A program made the position numbers and the translations under genes. From Cucumis sativus (lineage: Eukaryota; Streptophyta; Magnoliopsida; Cucurbitales; Cucurbitaceae): 64,000 bases of DNA. The DNA lies in contig NC_026661.2 in the NCBI RefSeq assembly GCF_000004075.3, forward strand, positions 20,550,307 to 20,614,306, written 5' to 3'. Positions 58,420 to 64,000 of this stretch are shown in pieces; the stretch's first letter is position 1; each line of letters begins with the position of its first letter. The notes under the pieces were generated by a model. The model was not told where the DNA came from, searched no databases, and saw nothing but the letters and a program-made list of their open reading frames with translations.

Positions 58420-61400
58420 CTATTGTGGCTGAATCCAATCAATGAGTGTTTGTCTTTTCCGTTTTGTTTGAGCGTTTTGGCGTTGATCTTCCTCTGAATT
58501 TCGCTTCTTCAAGTTTTCCAAATCTTCATCACTTATCAAACCCTTCAATCTTTTGTTTAGCTCGTATGCTTCACCCATCTTTTTTCTGCATTCCTTGATA
58601 GCTATATCATGTGACACCACTGAAAGAGAAAGATGGTACACGTGAGTAATTGATGTGGTGATCAAACCCAATCAACCAAAGAAAACGAATCCTTACTCAG
58701 GAAGATGTAAAAGTTATACTCATTTTATCAATTTCCTAATAGAGTAGCCTCCTGAGAATATTTCATTCACTTCCTTGAGACACCATACTTGGTATTAGAC
58801 AAGACCAATTCAATAAAACATTGTTTTGAGAAGTAATCTCTAGAAAGACGTTGTCAAAGTTGAAAATGCTTCTAATTCTTCGAAACTAATGTTAATAGTA
58901 TAAATATTGTGTTGAAAAGTGCAAAATTAAACATTGTAAATGTGTAGTTGAAAATGATTTTAAATCTGACAAAAGTGATTTTAACTATTTCAAAATCACT
59001 TGTGAAACGATGAGAGAATGTCCTACAATGAGTGAGAACAATTGATATGAACTATATGTAAATCAAAATAGAAGTGTTGGAATTCTTTCTTTTTTTTCTA
59101 GGTTTTTTCCTTGTTAGAATCCTAGAATAATTATGGAAAGATTATGGGAATGTATTCCTTATTTTCCTAAATCTTTTCCTTTTTTATTCCATTGTGTACT
59201 CTATTTATTCTCCCTTGTACCTATTGCTTTATTCATTAGAAAATAATAACAACACAAACAATCGTGGTTTTTCTCCCGGTACTCGGGTTTCCACGTAAAT
59301 TGGTGTGAACTCGTTGTCTCTCTTTTCAATAAGAAGAATTGTCAAGACTAGTAGAATTGATTTTAGACGATTTAAGGAGCCAATTACAGTTTTTTTTCCT
59401 TTCAAATATGGTTTGCTGTTTATTCCTAAAAGTATGATAGATAAAGCTTACAATCAAAAGGGATAGATAAGATAATGGTTAACCAAAATAACTGTCGCAA
59501 AACTAACCTGGCTTTGGGTAATCTTCACCAATAATGCATTTTGCTTTCTTTTGAATGCTGAGCGGAGCCGTCCATGGCTCATATATGTACTGCTTGGGCA
59601 TATCTATCAATCAAAAGTTGGATTTCATAACAGCAAAGTAGAGCATAACATCAATCATGATGGAAGATGAGGAACCTATGGTATACAAGAATTGTTTTTA
59701 AATTATTGTTCTTTTTTTCTCCTTTCGATAAACTATTTTTGAAAACTACTATTTACATTCTACAAGATGTGATTCTGAAAAATCCAACTTATTTGTCCTA
59801 TAAAAACAATAATGACAATACAATAAATAGAATTTTTTTACCAAAAAAACATTTTAAAAATAAACAGTAGGAAAATGGTCTAATTTTAGTTTCTAAACAA
59901 ACCCTTTGTTTACCTTTCAATACTGGAAGAAAATGCCTAATGAAGTCGCCATTCGGATCATACTTCTTTCCGAATGTTATAGGAGAGTACACACGATTAT
60001 ACTGACAGCCAAAAACAACCAACAAGAAGAATAAATGTAAGAATGAAGTAATACAACAAAAATGACATTTTCTGAAGAATTAACCCAGATGATCCAGCAA
60101 GTAAAATCAATTTGTCAAATTAAAAACCACGAGTCTGCTTAATGCTTACAACACTCTATACCAGTATCATTTCATGTTACCTCATTATGGTGATAGAGGA
60201 TACATGTTATGCTTTTGTGAGCAACAATTATATTGATGGATGAAGTTCCCAACAAAAGAAGGGGGAAGAAACTAAGATTCTAACATTAAGACAGTTACTA
60301 AGACACAAAGCAAACCTGATAAAAAAATGATGAACACGATAACCACAGCCAATTTGCATTGTTAATGGCCCAATCCGAATCAATCAGAAGCCTCTCGAAC
60401 ACATCACGTCCTTTCTCCCAATGAACAAACTAAATGCAGAGGGAGAAAAATGATATTATAATATAATGACATCAAGATCAACTAGAATTTAATGCCCTAA
60501 CAATTTTCAAGCTGAGTTACATACCAGATCTCCTCGAGTTAGGAAACATGCAACACAGTGTCGTGCTAGGTGGTGCATCCAACCCCATTTACGAAGCTAC
60601 AACAACAGAAGCAAACTGTTCTGCTATCATATGACCAAGTCGAACTTTGCTCGCTTACCCTAAATATATAGTGTAATATAAAAGGATAAACCAGACTAAC
60701 CTGAACCATGATAGCATCAATCCAAGGAAATCCTGTCCTTGCATCTCTCCAAGCCGCCAAGAGTTCATTATCATCATTCCAAGGTATCTACATATTCATT
60801 TTATTTACTTTAGCACACACGAGTTTAAATAATCAACAAAATACTACTGGATCCTCTTGTTGCCTCCCTTTTAACGTCAAACCTAATATTTGAACTCTGG
60901 ATTTAGGTTAATCTCCTGAATTGATTAATAAAGTACATTTACAGGAAAGTTTCCTAATTTTGCATGATCTACTTTTACTTTATTCAATGATGAAAAGTAC
61001 TTGGGGATTTTGAACCACTGGTGACATCCAAGTCTTGCATATCCGTAATGTTGGGAGCTAAAATATTTCAATACATGTTGGGACTGGGACAGGGACAGGA
61101 CGGATACTGTTGAAATTTGAAAAATCTTTAAATCAAAGGGAAAATAAAGTTCTATTGAAGTTATTTGCTAATGTAGAATTTGTGTGTATATATATAACCC
61201 CATCAACCGTTAAGTCAGGTACAAGGTTAATGATCTGAAATTTTGGAACCAGTTTCGTTGTGTAGAAGATTAGAGTTGATATCGTATTGGAGATTGAAAA
61301 TATGATCCATTCACTTATTTGCATGCAGGTTACATTTTGGGCAACATCACAGTTACTACGAGAACCATATCTCAAGGAAGGAAATGAGAGAGAATTAAAT

Positions 61401-64000
61401 ATCTAGTTCACTGTCAAAGAACATTGGGTAAGGTCCTTAACTCAGATGAAGGGAAAAGAAGTGTAATATCAGCTACCTGTTTGCATATTTTATTATCCTT
61501 CATACGATCAAAATTAGGTGTTCCAAAAGCTGCTGTATAGAAAAACTCCCGCCATAAGAGCTGTCCAGGAAGACAAATTTTGTTACTACACAGACCACCA
61601 TATCACTAACTACATGTCTGATTGGCACAATTAACCAACCTGCCCCACAAGGGAAACCGGAGGTGATGTATGCCCTTTGACATTTTTATATATTTCTTGA
61701 ATACATTGGTAGAAGTACCTGGAAGACAGACACCCAAACTGCCATAAAAATTAAAAATAAAGTGGAAAGAGGGGGGTATTGGGGGTCGTTATTACATATT
61801 AAAGTGGAAAACAATTGCAAACATACATCAATGATAAAATTAGTAAAAGTTCACTTACTTTCAGGTAGGGCGATAGCACTGTGGTTGCTGGCTTTAAAAA
61901 TGCAGATGGATCGCCTTTGGGTTTCTCGAACTTTGCCACCCAGTCCTGCAGAGATCCGATTAAGAAACCTTGCACATTCATCAGACTTACCCAAATAGCT
62001 ATGTGCGTTTGCTAGGTTGTCTATGGTTGGTTTACTTATTTAAAGTTGTTGTTGATGAGTTTAGGTCTGTCGGTAATTGCCAAAGTATTATCGTTTCTCT
62101 TAATCTTGTTATCATAAAACTATTAGAAAATCATGATGAAAAAGGAAAGATCCTTGGAGATAGAAGCTTAAACTTGAAAAAAAAAAAAAAAATTGGAAAA
62201 AAGCATACCTTGTTACTCATTGATTCTTTCAGTCTCTTCAAGGCTTCCGTTTCACCTCCTCTAAAAGGAGTCCAGTCATCCTGCATAAACCTAATTCTTA
62301 TTGCAAATGAAACAGACAGCAGATTCATATACAAATAAACAGGACTACAAACCTTCGCCATGTCTTCATAACCAAGATCTTTAATTGTTGGAACATCAGA
62401 AATCTCAGATCTTCCAGTGTCACCAACTGGAGGAAGTGAAGAAACCGTGGTAGACAGAGGGGCACATGCCCATGAGGGTTCACCAGCAAGTTTTAGGAAG
62501 GATTGATAACTCAAAGGCGGACTGCCCCCATTCTTCTCAACAATCATCATTAGAAATTAACCATCGTGAGAGGGAGAAAAAGGAAACTCGCAAACTGAGT
62601 AAGCAACAAATTCCACACAAAAGTAAAACTCGTGTCCTGATATAAACAAGAAGTTTTAAAACTAACCTTTTGGATAATATCTGCCGGATTGAACAAGGTA
62701 TGGCTTACAGGAGAAAATACTTCAATTCCAGCAGCAGATGCATGGTTCTAGGAGAGAACACAGGTGGACATAAAATTTAGAATGATATTTTTCAAATTGA
62801 CCAAGAAATTTCCATTTCATTTTCTGGGAATACAAGAATAGTAAAACGTAGAACCAAAATATGTATACCAGGATGCTAATTTTAATATTCTAATTACTTC
62901 AAGTATGGTGAAAAGTAACATTTAAAATCTCATTCTAAATTTCAGGAGAGTAAATTAGAAAAAAAAAAAAGGGTAAAATGTTACAGAGAATCCACGGAAA
63001 ACTAAGGCTCTATTTTCATAACCATGCAATTTTTTAAAAAAATTAAGCTTACAAAAACTACTTCTCCCTGTCAATTCCTTAATTTTGTTAACCATTTGTA
63101 CAGAGGTTTCGAAAATCATGCCAATATTTGAAAAGCAAAAAAATATAGGTGTAGTTCAGTAACCATTTGAAACATTCATTACAGCTCTAAATTTCTTCCT
63201 TTGCAATCTACTTTTCACCGGTATTTTAAAAAACCAAGCCACCTCATGAAAACTAAAAAAAAACAGTTCTTAAAACTTGTTTTTGTTTTTGTGCATTTGA
63301 CTAAGATTTGATTTCAAATCTTGTACTTAAATATGCAACTCATTGTAAGAAATTGAGAGAAAATAGCTTACATTTTAAAGTCAGAAAATGAAATGGTAAT
63401 TAGCAAATGGGTATAGTTTTTCAAAACATGTTTTTATTAAAGTACTAGGTCACTCTTATATCCACAAACTCAAGTTTAACAAAAATAATCAGCCAAAATT
63501 AAAAAGAAAAAAAAAAAAAAAAAAACAAGCTTACTTGAACTCTGATATCTAAAGCTTGATAGTAAGGATCCGTATCATACTCAAAACAAAGTTTCTTGAC
63601 ATTCCACTGTAAGAAACCAAACGAATCAACAGACAACAAGTTAATACCAAAAAGCGGAAGCAACGGTAACATCTTCTTTTAATACACTCTAGAAATCACT
63701 AAAAATACCTCTTTCAAGCAGCGGATCAAGACCTCACCAGGCTCCCCGTGTAGAACCAACAGGCGCGAGCCGAGCTTCTTGAGGTTCAAATCAAGGTCCA
63801 CAAGACTCTCAAGAAGGAACCGAATTCGATTCAATCCAGCCCTAGATGATCCAAGGGAAAACGCAGAGGGATCAGGCTCCATATAATGTGGATCAATTAC
63901 GAAAACGGGATACAAAAACTTGGCTCCCTTAGCTGCATATTCAAGCGCCGGATTGTCATGAATCCTTATACCCTTCCGAAACCACATCAAGGAATTCGAA
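58420..64000 (-). CDS. UVR3: (6-4) photolyase, 5' end beyond the window
   Basis: Fourteen exons are visible (63709-64000 partial, 63535-63606, 62667-62747, 62353-62532, 62209-62280, 61859-61945, 61640-61738, 61477-61560, 60701-60787, 60525-60596, 60316-60429, 59914-60001, 59508-59603, 58420-58619), about 540 residues from [10 protein letters not shown] to the stop. The enzyme uses blue light and FAD to revert (6-4) pyrimidine photoproducts. The photolyase domain ([17 protein letters not shown]) and FAD domain are complete. [19 protein letters not shown] carries the active-site histidines typical of (6-4) enzymes, not CPD photolyases. [10 protein letters not shown] and GKKYDP motifs agree. The tail ends [15 protein letters not shown]. 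Exon 4 has a GAGAAG tandem acceptor; I used the second AG. A solo LTR sits in the last intron. Only a few N-terminal residues are missing. Confidence 0.95.
59075..59331. mobile_element. Solo LTR, probably Ty1/copia type
   Basis: A 257-bp element lies in the last intron of the photolyase gene. It begins TGTTGGAATTC and its right end is an approximate inverted match. It is flanked by a 5-bp direct repeat AGAAG (59070-59074 and 59332-59336), as LTR-element integrase leaves. Internally it has a TATTTATTCTCCC-type promoter/R region and a GGGTTTCCACGTAAATTGGTG stretch typical of plant copia LTRs. No internal region or second LTR is present, so it is a solo LTR left by recombination. The ends have drifted slightly, suggesting moderate age. 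Confidence 0.72.

Noticed and set aside
61060-61115. GGGACAGGGACAGGACGG run in a photolyase intron as a transposon end
   Set aside because: Short, without inverted partner or target duplication.
62131-62550. 139-residue frame as an independent gene
   Set aside because: Only its middle (62353-62532) is coding, as exon 4 of the photolyase; the rest is intron.
1-64000. CRISPR arrays, operons, prophage or other prokaryotic systems
   Set aside because: Gene structure is plainly plant nuclear; no regularly spaced repeats, ribosome-binding sites or polycistronic layout occur.

Overview
The window is nuclear DNA from a flowering plant. Genes are split by many short AT-rich introns, lie in AT-rich intergenic DNA, and encode plant-specific families (MASS, DUF1644, DUF761, BADC, group-3 LEA). 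The protein details look eudicot and most likely cucurbit, but the species cannot be fixed from sequence alone. I rebuilt exon-intron structures by hand; every join keeps reading frame across canonical GT-AG sites, except one GC-AG intron.

Layout. 1-24 kb: a glyoxalase-like VOC gene (+), a small DUF761 gene (-), a nine-exon GH28 polygalacturonase (-), a MASS-type MAP-kinase substrate (-), the replication factor PSF1 (+) and an unrecognised small membrane protein (+). 24-41 kb: a CCCH zinc-finger gene (-), a plastid BADC gene (-), a RanBP2-type zinc-finger gene (-) and a head-to-head pair of small LEA genes. 42-64 kb: a WDR43/UTP5 ribosome-biogenesis gene (-), Rab geranylgeranyl transferase beta (+), a DUF1644 RING-like gene (+), mitochondrial ribosomal protein mL41 (-) and a (6-4) photolyase (-) that runs off the right edge.

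From memory, two stretches are collinear with Arabidopsis: VOC, polygalacturonase, MASS and PSF1 with At1g80160-At1g80190, and BADC, RanBP2 zinc finger, LEA and (6-4) photolyase with the At3g15620-At3g15690 region. The genes are mostly unrelated housekeeping or stress genes, not an operon or gene cluster.

I found no convincing new multi-gene system. The best leads are structural: a dead tandem copy of a polygalacturonase exon with a DNA-transposon relic beside it, a 21-nt microexon, a 10-nt first coding exon, a GC-AG intron, a perfect 44-bp unspaced palindrome, an E2F site before PSF1, clustered ABREs at one of two divergent LEA genes, and a solo LTR in a photolyase intron.
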